DNA of 24,925 nucleotides. It comes from a virus. The translations under genes and the position numbers were made by a program. The number at the start of each line of letters is the position of its first letter. Within the stretch, counting starts at the first letter, position 1. Of this stretch, positions 1-6,783 are shown in pieces. A model generated the notes under the pieces. That model did no database searches. It was given only the letters and a program-made list of their open reading frames with translations, and was not told where the DNA came from. The stretch is from the IMG/VR virus record IMGVR_UViG_3300046532_000891, positions 1 to 24,925 of that record; one strand, 5' to 3'.

Positions 1-1
1 A

Positions 2-694
2 AGTATGGGCAGAGAATTTGTTATGTTACCAGAAGTTGGTGATACAGCTCTTAATAAGGTAAAAAAGTTTTGTGATTGGCTCAAGGATTATGGTTGGCAT
101 ACTAATAGTAGCTGTGGTATTCATGTTCATACTGATGCATACTACTTAGGAGTAAATGAGTTAAAAGGTATATTATTAACTGTAAGAGCATTAGAGCCAC
201 TTATATATAGTATGTTACCTAAATCTAGATCAGAGTCAAGGTACTCAAAACCTATGGATTATATAGATTCTCAAGTTATATTAGATGTAAAAAGTATATC
301 AGATTTATGTCAATTATGGTATGAAACAATGAATGATACTCACGCATCTTCTGAAAAATACAATGACTCAAGATATAGAGGTTTTAATTTGCACTCAAGA
401 TTTTTACATGGTACAATAGAATACAGATATCATCATGGAACTGTAAATCCTTATTATATTAATAATTGGATACTGTTCTGTCTTGCTATATCAGATTTTG
501 GCACTACATTACTTTCTAAAAGTAAGAAGACAGTCAATCTCTTTGTAGACAGTTCTGCAAATAAATACACTGTTCTCTTAGAGGCTATGGGGATATCTAA
601 TCTTATCCCCTATGTAGAGGAAATGATAGACAGAAGTGCCTATCCATCTAACCAAATAAATAGCGAGGATGCAAATTGGAGCTCGCACGTGTAA
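2..694 (+). CDS. GS-fold amidoligase (COOH-NH2 ligase), 5' truncated by window edge
   Basis: This is the C-terminal part of a phage amidoligase of the glutamine-synthetase-like fold, a family that joins a carboxylate to an amine using ATP. The visible signature is SCGIHVHTDA near the start, KSRSESR in the middle, and YNDSRYRGFNLHSR followed by GTIEYRYHHGT. The same blocks occur in the same order in the gene at 2243-3436, so the two are paralogues. The first in-frame ATG (5) has no ribosome binding site. It aligns with an internal stretch of the paralogue (GVEYISKP), so the reading frame enters from outside the window and about 150 residues or more are missing. Whether the missing part has zinc ribbons like the paralogue cannot be seen. 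Substrate unknown. The amidotransferase 40 bases downstream is the likely ammonia source. Confidence 0.8.
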   Translation, partial: SMGREFVMLPEVGDTALNKVKKFCDWLKDYGWHTNSSCGIHVHTDAYYLGVNELKGILLTVRALEPLIYSMLPKSRSESRYSKPMDYIDSQVILDVKSISDLCQLWYETMNDTHASSEKYNDSRYRGFNLHSRFLHGTIEYRYHHGTVNPYYINNWILFCLAISDFGTTLLSKSKKTVNLFVDSSANKYTVLLEAMGISNLIPYVEEMIDRSAYPSNQINSEDANWSSHV

Positions 695-734
695 TAAAAG
701 AATTTCTTAAAAACAAATAAACAAGGAGAAATGT

Positions 735-1937
735 ATGTGTGGAATATTTGGATTCGCCAAACGTGAAGGATGGCAGTCTGAATCACAAATGGATAGAATA
801 GATGATGTTATCAGCAATCTTACCTTTGAATCTGTAGTTAGAGGAAACCATTCAACTGGTTTTGCTATTGCTTCAAAGACTGATAAGCTGGTATATAAAA
901 CACTTAAACCTTCAGATGAACTTGTGTGCAGTGATGAGTGGCACAATGTTATTGATAAGGTTGATGTGAACACCACTGTTTTTCTCGGACACGTTAGATT
1001 TGCTACCACTGGAGCTAAAGTTAAAGAAAACGCTCACCCATTTGTTATGGGAAGTGTTATAGGAGCTCACAATGGTATTATCTATAATCATGAAGAGATT
1101 GCCAGTAAAATTGGTAAGAATGTCCAAGTTGATTCAGAAGTTATTTTTGGTCTGCTTAATAAAAAAAATAAGTACCAAGAGGTATTTGATTTAATTGAAG
1201 GTGATTATGCCTTAAGCTGGATTGATGATGACTATAAAGTGCTTAAGCTTATGCACGAAGAGGGTAGACCTCTTCATATAGCTTATTGGAAAAAAGCAAG
1301 ATGTCTTTTCTGGGCATCAACTGCAGAAATACTAGAAACTGCATTCAAAGAAGCTGGTCTTAGTATAGAAGACAGTATCAATACTTTACCTGTAGATAAA
1401 GTATATGAATTTGATACTTCTAATTTCTGGAGTAAGCATGATGCTAAATTTACAGAAGTAAAAACCAATGTTAACTCTAGTTGGAGTAATTATGGCTCGT
1501 ACGGTAGTTCATATGGTGGATATGGAGGATCAAACTATTTTAGTAGTGCCTCTGCATATTATTGTAAATTCTGTCAATCAACTACATATAAAGCTGATCG
1601 AATTTGTTATAAGTGTGTAGGTAAAACAACAGATACTCTTAATATGAATACCGATGGTAATTGGACTGCTGAGTGCTTAGAGTGTTTTAATGTAGAGAAT
1701 TATGATAACCTAGTATACACAGGAAGTGGATATTTGTGTATACCTTGTAATACTCAGAACAGTAAGTATGTTAGCTCGTTTACTAGCCAATGTGATTATT
1801 GTGGAGACTATGAACCTGCACCAGATTTATATAGCCATGAAGGATATAAATTGTGTCAGAGTTGTTATGACGCTGATAAAAAAACATCTAAGAAGTCAAA
1901 CCTTCCTGTTCCTACACATGGAGGTTTTGGTATATGA
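735..1937 (+). CDS. Class II glutamine amidotransferase with C-terminal zinc ribbons
   Basis: The N-terminal domain (about residues 1-230) is a class II (Ntn) glutamine amidotransferase, which hydrolyses glutamine and passes ammonia to a partner. Cys2 of MCGIFGF would be the nucleophile after Met1 removal. RGNHSTG (36-42), GHVRFATTG (85-93, with Arg88), HNG (112-114, oxyanion-hole Asn-Gly) and DSEV (133-136) are the other family motifs. No asparagine- or glucosamine-synthase domain follows. Instead there is a Gly/Ser/Tyr-rich linker (about 248-275) and then six CxxC pairs (277/280, 291/294, 314/317, 335/338, 353/356, 374/377), probably three zinc ribbons. The start is set by AAGGAGAA just upstream and by the need for Cys at position 2. 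An ATG at 731 is out of frame. The two flanking amidoligase genes are the probable ammonia acceptors; that link is inferred from position and family precedent. Confidence 0.88.
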   Translation: MCGIFGFAKREGWQSESQMDRIDDVISNLTFESVVRGNHSTGFAIASKTDKLVYKTLKPSDELVCSDEWHNVIDKVDVNTTVFLGHVRFATTGAKVKENAHPFVMGSVIGAHNGIIYNHEEIASKIGKNVQVDSEVIFGLLNKKNKYQEVFDLIEGDYALSWIDDDYKVLKLMHEEGRPLHIAYWKKARCLFWASTAEILETAFKEAGLSIEDSINTLPVDKVYEFDTSNFWSKHDAKFTEVKTNVNSSWSNYGSYGSSYGGYGGSNYFSSASAYYCKFCQSTTYKADRICYKCVGKTTDTLNMNTDGNWTAECLECFNVENYDNLVYTGSGYLCIPCNTQNSKYVSSFTSQCDYCGDYEPAPDLYSHEGYKLCQSCYDADKKTSKKSNLPVPTHGGFGI

Positions 1938-2233
1938 AGAAAGCTAATAAGAAAGCTGTATTTGTAGGTATAGCCGACAAGATACAGATTAAATCTAAAA
2001 GCTATGTAATGAGCATGCTCTATAAACGAGCAAGAAAAAATCCTTTTATGGCTGATAAGTCTTATGAGGAGTACCTTGATTACATAAAATCTCAAGTTAA
2101 GCTACTTGAGGGTGTTGATATCCAGGCTAATAATGAAGAAGAATTATATAATGCTCTTAAAAGCCTTGGTTGGCTTAAAGAGGTTAGTGTTCTTGCTATT
2201 TATATAATAACAGCTAATTATGGTATAGCATAG
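1934..2233 (+). CDS. 99-aa protein of unknown function in the amidoligase cluster
   Basis: I do not recognise this protein. It starts with an ATGA overlap on the amidotransferase stop codon, so it is probably translationally coupled, and it ends ten bases before the second amidoligase. The N-terminal half is strongly basic (KKANKKAVF, YKRARKNPF). The middle is acidic and helical (YEEYLDYIKSQVKLLEG). The tail is hydrophobic (VSVLAIYIITANYGIA). No cysteine pairs or known motif are visible. Its place between the ammonia donor and the ligase suggests a dedicated partner, either an adaptor or the modified substrate, but nothing in the sequence proves this. Confidence 0.7.
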   Translation: MKKANKKAVFVGIADKIQIKSKSYVMSMLYKRARKNPFMADKSYEEYLDYIKSQVKLLEGVDIQANNEEELYNALKSLGWLKEVSVLAIYIITANYGIA

Positions 2234-2242
2234 GAGTGTAAA

Positions 2243-3436
2243 ATGCCAGCAGAAACAAATGTAGATACTACAGAAATAGAAGAAGAAGAAAAAGTTAAAA
2301 CTTTCAAATGTTATGAATGTGAGAGTGAATTTGAAGAAGATGAAATGCAACATAATGATGATGGCGATTTATACTGTTATGATTGTTATTATGAGACTTA
2401 TGGTACTTGTAGTGAGTGTGGCGTGGAGACTTCACACGATTACATTCAATTTGATGAACGGAGCGAAGAGTATTATTGCGATGGCTGCTTACCACATCAT
2501 GGTGAAGATGTAGACCTCGACTCATACTATTCAAATGTAAATATAATAAGTCCAGATAATAATACCTATGTAGATAATAAGTTTGAAAGAGCTGTAGGTG
2601 TAGAAATAGAAACCACTGGGTTTGAACATAGTATAGATGATTTTGATTGCTCTGAATTTGACTTTAAAAAAGCATATGATGGGAGTGTGAATGCAAATAA
2701 CTCAGAATACAAAGGTGTAGAATATATATCTAAACCTATGTCTGGAGATTACTTGTTCAAACAAATAGATAATATAGGTAACTATCTGTTAGATAATGAT
2801 TTCGAAGTAAACAAATCCTGTGGATTACATATACATATAGATGCTAGAGATTTATTTTACGAGCAACTAAAAGGTATATTAATAGTAGCAAAAACATTTG
2901 AGGATATAATATTTAGAATGGTTCCTAAATCAAGAGAAAGATCTAGGTGGTGTCGCAAAGTACCTATGGCAAAGCATGAGATTACAAGAATAGATTCTAA
3001 TTCTGATCTTATACAATCCTGGTACGAAAGTTCTGATACTTATCCAGAGTTGGATAAATATAATGACTCTAGATATCACGGATTAAACCTACATGCAAGA
3101 GTATATCTTGGAACTATTGAATTTAGATATCATTCTGGTACTAATAACCCTGAGAAGATAAAGAATTGGATTACTATATGTCAATCTATTGTAGCTAAAG
3201 GAATAGAGCTTGGTAATGAAATGGAACATAAAAAGACAGGATTTGAGTTTAGTAATGAAGCCGTGTGGCTAACATCAGTTGAAGAGAAGAATGTAACTAT
3301 AAAAGATTTTATAAAAGTTCTTGGGCTTGAACAGCTACGTGGATATGTAATAAGAAGGATACATAAGTTTAATGGAGATAACTTAAATTTATTAGATGAT
3401 AAAACTTTAATACAGGATTACTTAAATGCTGTATAA
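2243..3436 (+). CDS. GS-fold amidoligase with N-terminal zinc ribbons
   Basis: Residues 20-85 hold two zinc ribbons (C23/C26 with C45/C48; C56/C59 with C79/C82) in a very acidic setting. The catalytic part begins near 115 and belongs to the putative amidoligase family of the glutamine-synthetase fold. It shows GVEIETTG (119-126; the two acidic residues are expected metal/ATP ligands), GLHIHID (194-200), KSRERSR (229-235), YHGLNLHAR (278-286) and GTIEFRYHSGT (290-300). Family members form amide or peptide-like bonds between a carboxyl group and an amine. The paralogue at 2-694 has the same blocks. The ATG follows an AGGAG site. Both this protein and the amidotransferase carry zinc ribbons, which could serve to dock on each other or on a shared target. 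The true substrate (protein tail, small molecule or cell-wall peptide) is not visible. Confidence 0.87.
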   Translation: MPAETNVDTTEIEEEEKVKTFKCYECESEFEEDEMQHNDDGDLYCYDCYYETYGTCSECGVETSHDYIQFDERSEEYYCDGCLPHHGEDVDLDSYYSNVNIISPDNNTYVDNKFERAVGVEIETTGFEHSIDDFDCSEFDFKKAYDGSVNANNSEYKGVEYISKPMSGDYLFKQIDNIGNYLLDNDFEVNKSCGLHIHIDARDLFYEQLKGILIVAKTFEDIIFRMVPKSRERSRWCRKVPMAKHEITRIDSNSDLIQSWYESSDTYPELDKYNDSRYHGLNLHARVYLGTIEFRYHSGTNNPEKIKNWITICQSIVAKGIELGNEMEHKKTGFEFSNEAVWLTSVEEKNVTIKDFIKVLGLEQLRGYVIRRIHKFNGDNLNLLDDKTLIQDYLNAV

Positions 3437-3510
3437 TATATATAATATATATATAGTATATATGAACCAACGAACAAGAGGTATTAATAATATAAGCGTT
3501 AAACGACAGT

Positions 3511-3539
3511 TTGTCAAGTAAAAAATTATTTTATTTAAT
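3511..3539 (+). promoter_or_regulatory. Sigma70-like promoter for the recombination operon
   Basis: TTGTCA (3511-3516) and TTTAAT (3534-3539) are separated by exactly 17 bases. Each box matches the sigma70 consensus at five of six positions. The site lies in the 165-base gap between the second amidoligase and the nuclease gene and would give a leader of about 55 bases. The gap is very AT-rich, so chance matches are likely. The alternating TATA run at 3436-3461 just upstream has no obvious terminator. Confidence 0.45.
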
Positions 3540-3601
3540 TGTTGATTCGTTTATACATAAGAGTTATATTTATTAGTAATAAATAGTTAAGAAAGGAACA
3601 G

Positions 3602-4495
3602 ATGCCAGCAATAGGATTTAAATACCCAGACGGAGAACATATATCTTTTGAAGATGTATTTGAGAATGGGAAACTAGAACTTGAAAGAATGGGTATAGTT
3701 ATGCCAATGTTAAAAGAGTTGGCTAAACAAAGAGACCCAGATAGGAAGCCATCGGTAACTGAATGTCTTATAGGGACTTGTGAGGCTTACCTTAAAAGAA
3801 CAGAAGATTATTATATCGACCCACAAGAGCACGCATTTGCATTAGCAGGAACATTACATCACTCAAGACTTGAAGGTAATGCCGATAAAGACTTAGCTGA
3901 AATAGCTATGGAAGGTATGGATATAACTGGTATAGTCGATCTCTATGACGAAGATACTAAATCTCTTATAGACTACAAGAACGTAGGCTCTTATAAGGTT
4001 GCCCAGGTACTTGGATTAGATTTTTACTTAGAAGATGACCCAACTGGGGCTGTATACTTACGTAATGGAAAGTGGGGTAGCAAAGGAGAACCTAAGAAGG
4101 TAAAAAGATATTGGGCAAACCCTGAAAAAGCAGACCTTGGTGATTGGGAGTGGCAAATAAATTGTTATAGATACATGCTTGAGAAACAAGGTAAAGAAAT
4201 AAATAATATGTATGTACAGATAACTGTACGTGATGGTGGTATACAAGCGTCAAGAGATAGAGGTGTTGAGCATAAGATATATCTAATAGATGTACCATAT
4301 ATACACAACGACCATATAGAAGAGAAGTTTACTACCAAAAGAGATGCATTGCTTGAAGCTATAAAACTTAGTAAGCTACCAGAAATGTGTAGCGAAGAAG
4401 AAACTTGGGGAGGCAAGAAGTGTAAAAGCTATTGTGATGCTAGAGATGTATGTCCATATATTAATAATAAATCTAAGGAGATAGATTTTGGATAA
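3602..4495 (+). CDS. PD-(D/E)XK exonuclease, Cas4/RecB-like, probable Fe-S protein
   Basis: This is a RecB-family nuclease domain. The family motifs appear in order: GTLHHSR (83-89, motif-I histidine), GIVD (110-113) followed by DYK (124-126) as the catalytic Asp...(Asp/Glu)-x-Lys, and QINCYRY (185-191) as the QxxxY motif. Cys60 near the N terminus plus C274, C278 and C284 at the C terminus (C-x3-C-x5-C; C263 and C55 are also available) resemble the four-cysteine iron-sulfur clasp of Cas4/AddB nucleases. Such enzymes resect DNA ends to expose single strands. AAAGGA stands four bases before the ATG. The next two genes look like an annealing protein and an SSB, so this is probably the exonuclease of a phage double-strand-break recombination set. 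No Cas1/Cas2 or CRISPR repeats are present, so a CRISPR role is not supported. Confidence 0.8.
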   Translation: MPAIGFKYPDGEHISFEDVFENGKLELERMGIVMPMLKELAKQRDPDRKPSVTECLIGTCEAYLKRTEDYYIDPQEHAFALAGTLHHSRLEGNADKDLAEIAMEGMDITGIVDLYDEDTKSLIDYKNVGSYKVAQVLGLDFYLEDDPTGAVYLRNGKWGSKGEPKKVKRYWANPEKADLGDWEWQINCYRYMLEKQGKEINNMYVQITVRDGGIQASRDRGVEHKIYLIDVPYIHNDHIEEKFTTKRDALLEAIKLSKLPEMCSEEETWGGKKCKSYCDARDVCPYINNKSKEIDFG

Positions 4496-5129
4496 TAAAA
4501 AAAATAAGATTGTCAAGGTAAAGGATTCTACTGTAAGGCAATCTCTTGTAAAAAAACATAAAGATATTTCTCAGCGAACTACACCTAAGGCTTACGTAAA
4601 AACGAGACCAGATGGTTTTGATTATGTAGAAGAAGCCTATATGCGTAATGAGTTGACAAAGGAATATCCTGGTTGGTCTTGGTCTCCAGCAGGAGATAAT
4701 CCAGTGCAGTTTTTAGGAGCTGAATGGGTTATAGTCACTGGTGTATTAAGACTGGAAGATAATGGAATAATGAGGGAGTTCTTTTCCCCTGGCTCAGCAA
4801 GAGTTCAATTCAAAAGGGGTAAACCACACACCGCTGAATACGTTATTGATGTAGATAAAAATTTAGCAAGTGCTAATACTAACGGATTTAAACGTGCTAT
4901 AAACAGACTTGGTAATATAGCTGATGATGTTTATAGAAAACAAGACCTTACTTTATCTGATGAAGATATAGAAAAGCTAGAGGAGAAAATGGAAGGACTT
5001 TCTGATGAATGGAAAGATAAGATAATGCAAAGCGTTTTAAATGGCGAGGTGGTTAGACCAGATTTGGAAAAAGTAATTAGTAGAATCGATCAATTAATAA
5101 AAGAAGAACAGGAGAATAAAAATGGCTGA
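4488..5129 (+). CDS. Putative single-strand annealing protein (Rad52/Erf-like)
   Basis: The assignment rests on a short signature and on context. Residues about 45-150 form one domain with a beta-rich middle (EWVIVTGVLRL). It ends in DVDKNLASANTNGFKRAINRLG (122-142), which resembles the 'K-x-A-x-T-x-A-x-KRA-x-x-x-x-G' helix of Rad52/Erf-type annealing proteins. The N terminus is lysine-rich and the C terminus is a charged helix (EDIEKLEEKMEG and later). The start is TTG with AAGGAG seven bases upstream, overlapping the nuclease gene by eight bases. The last codons overlap the SSB-like gene. The nuclease / annealing protein / SSB order is the classic layout of phage recombination modules. Without a profile search the family remains probable rather than certain. 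Confidence 0.55.
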   Translation: MDNKKNKIVKVKDSTVRQSLVKKHKDISQRTTPKAYVKTRPDGFDYVEEAYMRNELTKEYPGWSWSPAGDNPVQFLGAEWVIVTGVLRLEDNGIMREFFSPGSARVQFKRGKPHTAEYVIDVDKNLASANTNGFKRAINRLGNIADDVYRKQDLTLSDEDIEKLEEKMEGLSDEWKDKIMQSVLNGEVVRPDLEKVISRIDQLIKEEQENKNG

Positions 5130-5700
5130 TGTCGGAACAATACTCGACAGTGCTAAGAGTCAAGACTCTTGGTATGACCCAAGGCAAGACTTCTCTGGTA
5201 TTATGCCAGAAGGTGAGTACAAAGCTCACGTTAAGTCCTTAAATATAAAAAGAAATGTAAAAGTTAAAAACAAGTTTCTTTCAGATATTTATGAAGTGGT
5301 CTTTACTGTAGCCGAAGAGAATGTTGATATGGAATACCTAGACGACAAAGGAAATGATGTAACTGGAGCTGCTTTTGTCGGCAGGGACTTTCGTTCAAAA
5401 GGTTTCTTTAGATTTAAGAAGCCTAACAAAAAAGAATACCCTAATCTAAGCGAAAACATGGGTTCTAATAGGTCTTATATGGAACTTATTAATTCCTTTG
5501 GATTAACTATGGAAGAAGTTGACGGAAAGTTTTTTCTTCCAGAGTTAGACTCAAGTGATATAGAAGGTTTGCCTGTAGTAGCAAAAGTTTATCACGAAAA
5601 ATGGACTACCTCTGATGGTGAAGAGAAAACGACAGCTAAAGCATCTATGATATTTAGTTGGGAAGATGGTGACAAAAAAGAAGATGAGTTACCTTTTTAG
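5122..5700 (+). CDS. Single-stranded-DNA-binding-like protein with acidic tail
   Basis: The protein is 192 aa with a beta-rich core (GEYKAHVKSLNI, IYEVVFTVAEE, KGFFRFKKP, PVVAKVYHEKW) consistent with an OB-type fold. It ends in KKEDELPF, an acidic tip with a terminal Pro-Phe as in bacterial and phage SSBs, where the tip recruits replication and repair partners. The gene overlaps the annealing-protein gene by eight bases, with CAGGAG before its ATG. It would coat strands made by the nuclease upstream and at the fork of the DnaB-like helicase. Sequence similarity to known SSBs is not obvious by eye beyond the tail, so the call is inferred from tail, size and neighbours. Confidence 0.6.
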   Translation: MADVGTILDSAKSQDSWYDPRQDFSGIMPEGEYKAHVKSLNIKRNVKVKNKFLSDIYEVVFTVAEENVDMEYLDDKGNDVTGAAFVGRDFRSKGFFRFKKPNKKEYPNLSENMGSNRSYMELINSFGLTMEEVDGKFFLPELDSSDIEGLPVVAKVYHEKWTTSDGEEKTTAKASMIFSWEDGDKKEDELPF

Positions 5701-5716
5701 TTAGTTGTTAGTTAAT

Positions 5717-5850
5717 AAGGGCTTGGATGCTCTGATATAAATCCTATCAAGATGGGCGAATAGGTCTCCTAACTTTTGTTATTTGTAGTTAGGTATGTTG
5801 CCATGCCTTTATCAGATATGTTACATTCAAGCCCTTTCTTAGAAAGAGGA
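5717..5850 (+). ncRNA. Structured intergenic RNA, candidate cis-regulatory leader
   Basis: The 154-base gap after the SSB gene folds into a closed multi-branch structure. P1 pairs 5717-5729 with 5824-5836 (13 bp, one G-U). P2 pairs 5731-5737 with 5810-5816 (7 bp). P3 is a hairpin 5743-5747/5760-5764. P4 is a hairpin 5768-5774/5787-5793. A small P5 (5794-5797/5802-5805, possibly extended) competes with P4. Right after P1, CUUUC (5834-5838) can pair with GAAAG (5842-5846) and mask the Shine-Dalgarno AAAGAGGA of the 57-aa gene. That hairpin uses bases also needed by P1, so the two states exclude each other. I match it to no known riboswitch, tRNA or tmRNA. Confidence 0.6.
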
Positions 5851-5854
5851 ACAA

Positions 5855-6028
5855 ATGGTTTTTAAAAATATAGAAAATACAGATCTTATGCTAAAAAAAA
5901 TAAGCATAAAAAAAACAGATGATATGAGCGAAAAAGATGTAGAAGATTTTTGTGAATGGGTCTGTGCAAAAGCAACAAGGCTTGGATTTGATGTGAGAGT
6001 TATAGATGAAGATAAAAAAGTGGATTGA
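5855..6028 (+). CDS. 57-aa protein of unknown function
   Basis: A short reading frame that starts at ATG five bases after a strong AAAGAGGA site. It encodes a charged, helical protein (KKISIKKTDDMSEKDVEDF, then CEWVCAKATRLGFDVRVIDED). The last part, a helix followed by 'GFDVRVIDED', reads like a small alpha/beta unit. Cysteines 33 and 37 are too isolated for a zinc site. It lies directly downstream of the structured RNA at 5717-5850, which could control its translation. It overlaps the next gene by 23 bases in another frame. Function unknown. Confidence 0.6.
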   Translation: MVFKNIENTDLMLKKISIKKTDDMSEKDVEDFCEWVCAKATRLGFDVRVIDEDKKVD

Positions 6029-6209
6029 AATAGAAAAGTTTATAACTGATCTTATGGGTTGGAAGGAAGGTATAAATGCTATGTGTGAAGCTCATAGAGA
6101 AGTAGCACCAAAAAAACCTATATACGAATTGAGTAAACGTGAAGATAAAAAAATTATATTTAGATTAAGAAAAAGATATTCACGGTACAGAGGTAAATCA
6201 GATATATGA
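6006..6209 (+). CDS. 67-aa basic protein of unknown function
   Basis: Not recognised. The protein begins with MKIKKWIEIEKFITD and ends in a strongly basic tail (FRLRKRYSRYRGKSD), so nucleic-acid binding is possible. It starts inside the preceding 57-aa gene (23-base overlap) with only a weak GAGAG-like ribosome site, so translation may depend on ribosomes finishing the upstream gene. No cysteine pairs or membrane segments. A weak hairpin and later a strong terminator follow its stop codon. Confidence 0.55.
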   Translation: MKIKKWIEIEKFITDLMGWKEGINAMCEAHREVAPKKPIYELSKREDKKIIFRLRKRYSRYRGKSDI

Positions 6210-6226
6210 TATTTTTAACCTTAAGT

Positions 6227-6245
6227 AAGAAAGGCTTCCTTTTTT
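6227..6245 (+). terminator. Weak terminator-like hairpin after the 67-aa gene
   Basis: AAGAAAGG pairs with CCUUUUUU over a three-base CUU loop (five Watson-Crick pairs, then one G-U and two A-U). The U run is partly consumed by the stem. It lies 18 bases after the stop codon. A weak or partial terminator is possible; the stronger signal is at 6314-6355. Confidence 0.25.
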
Positions 6246-6313
6246 ATGTGGAGTTGATAATTTTTAATCTGATGATTCAAAAGGTTGGTTTCTTTTATCC
6301 TCTGTGTCTGATG

Positions 6314-6355
6314 GGCTGAGGCTTTAGTATTAAACTAACCTCAGCCTTTTGTTTT
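6314..6355 (+). terminator. Rho-independent terminator
   Basis: GGCTGAGG (6314-6321) pairs perfectly with CCTCAGCC (6339-6346). The stem continues inside as TTAG/CTAA around a short AT loop and is followed by TTTTGTTTT. It sits in the 161-base gap before the gene at 6371 and is the clearest rightward terminator in the window. The rest of this gap (6246-6313) shows no gene and no convincing promoter. Confidence 0.75.
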
Positions 6356-6370
6356 ATTAAAGGAGAATAG

Positions 6371-6586
6371 ATGGCTAAGTTAAAAAAGAACAAAAAGAGT
6401 TATAAGGAATTGATAAAAGAAATAAAACTTCTTGAGTCAATAGTCTTATATTACAGAGATTACCTTGAAAGAATAGGATTGTTGATAGAAAATTACATAG
6501 AGATGAATAAAGATACTGAAAAATTAGTTAAATACATAGAAGAAAAAGGAAAGAAACTTGAAAATAAATGGAATGAAAAAACATAA
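6371..6586 (+). CDS. 71-aa charged helical protein, unknown
   Basis: Not recognised. The whole chain is predicted helical by eye, with heptad-like hydrophobic spacing (YKELIKEIKLLESIVLYYRDYLERIGLLIENYIEM) and a lysine-rich start and end, so a small coiled-coil protein is likely. The start follows AAAGGAG eight bases upstream and comes just after the terminator at 6314-6355. A separate promoter would therefore be expected, but none is clear. The end overlaps the next gene by 29 bases. Confidence 0.65.
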   Translation: MAKLKKNKKSYKELIKEIKLLESIVLYYRDYLERIGLLIENYIEMNKDTEKLVKYIEEKGKKLENKWNEKT

Positions 6587-6782
6587 TTTTGATAGCAAAT
6601 GCTCGTTATGTGATAAAGAAAAAGATAAGTACACTGCTATTCTATCAGCTACTCATAATTATATATTATGCCTAGCCTGTTATCCTAAGTATGATAAGTT
6701 GGATAACGTAGGAAAGAAATGGATGGAAGCAGAATTTATGAATGGTACTTCATTAGAAGATAGGTATAAGAAAGGAGAATAA
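6558..6782 (+). CDS. Small zinc-knuckle protein, unknown
   Basis: A protein of 74 aa with CSLC near residue 15 and CLAC about 23 residues later, a plausible four-cysteine zinc site. The C terminus is acidic to neutral (KKWMEAEFMNGTSLED). A TTG start at 6558 is chosen because AAAAGGA lies seven bases upstream. The ATG at 6573 has no ribosome site at a useful distance and would shorten the protein by five residues. It overlaps the preceding gene by 29 bases, and a fresh AAGGAG near its end serves the following mini-gene. Role unknown; zinc-knuckle mini-proteins recur in this cluster. Confidence 0.6.
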   Translation: MKINGMKKHNFDSKCSLCDKEKDKYTAILSATHNYILCLACYPKYDKLDNVGKKWMEAEFMNGTSLEDRYKKGE

Positions 6783-6783
6783 T

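Noticed and set aside
707-1127. Reverse-strand open frames over the amidotransferase gene
   Set aside because: They lie antisense to a gene with clear family motifs, have no ribosome sites and encode no recognisable protein.
1490-1540. Gly/Ser/Tyr run as a tandem DNA repeat
   Set aside because: The bases are not regular enough for a tandem array. It reads as a flexible linker between the two domains.
3430-3465. Terminator in the alternating TATA run after the second amidoligase
   Set aside because: Only A-T pairs and no U tract after a stable stem. It may be simple AT-rich spacer.
3602-4495. Cas4 as part of a CRISPR system
   Set aside because: No repeats, Cas1 or Cas2 are nearby. The neighbours are an annealing protein and an SSB, so a phage recombination exonuclease is the simpler reading.
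5717-5840. tRNA, tmRNA or glutamine riboswitch
   Set aside because: The closing helix resembles an acceptor stem, but there is no T arm (TTCRA), no D arm and no CCA, and the length is too great. The conserved bases I know for glnA/downstream-peptide glutamine riboswitches are absent, despite the nearby glutamine amidotransferase.
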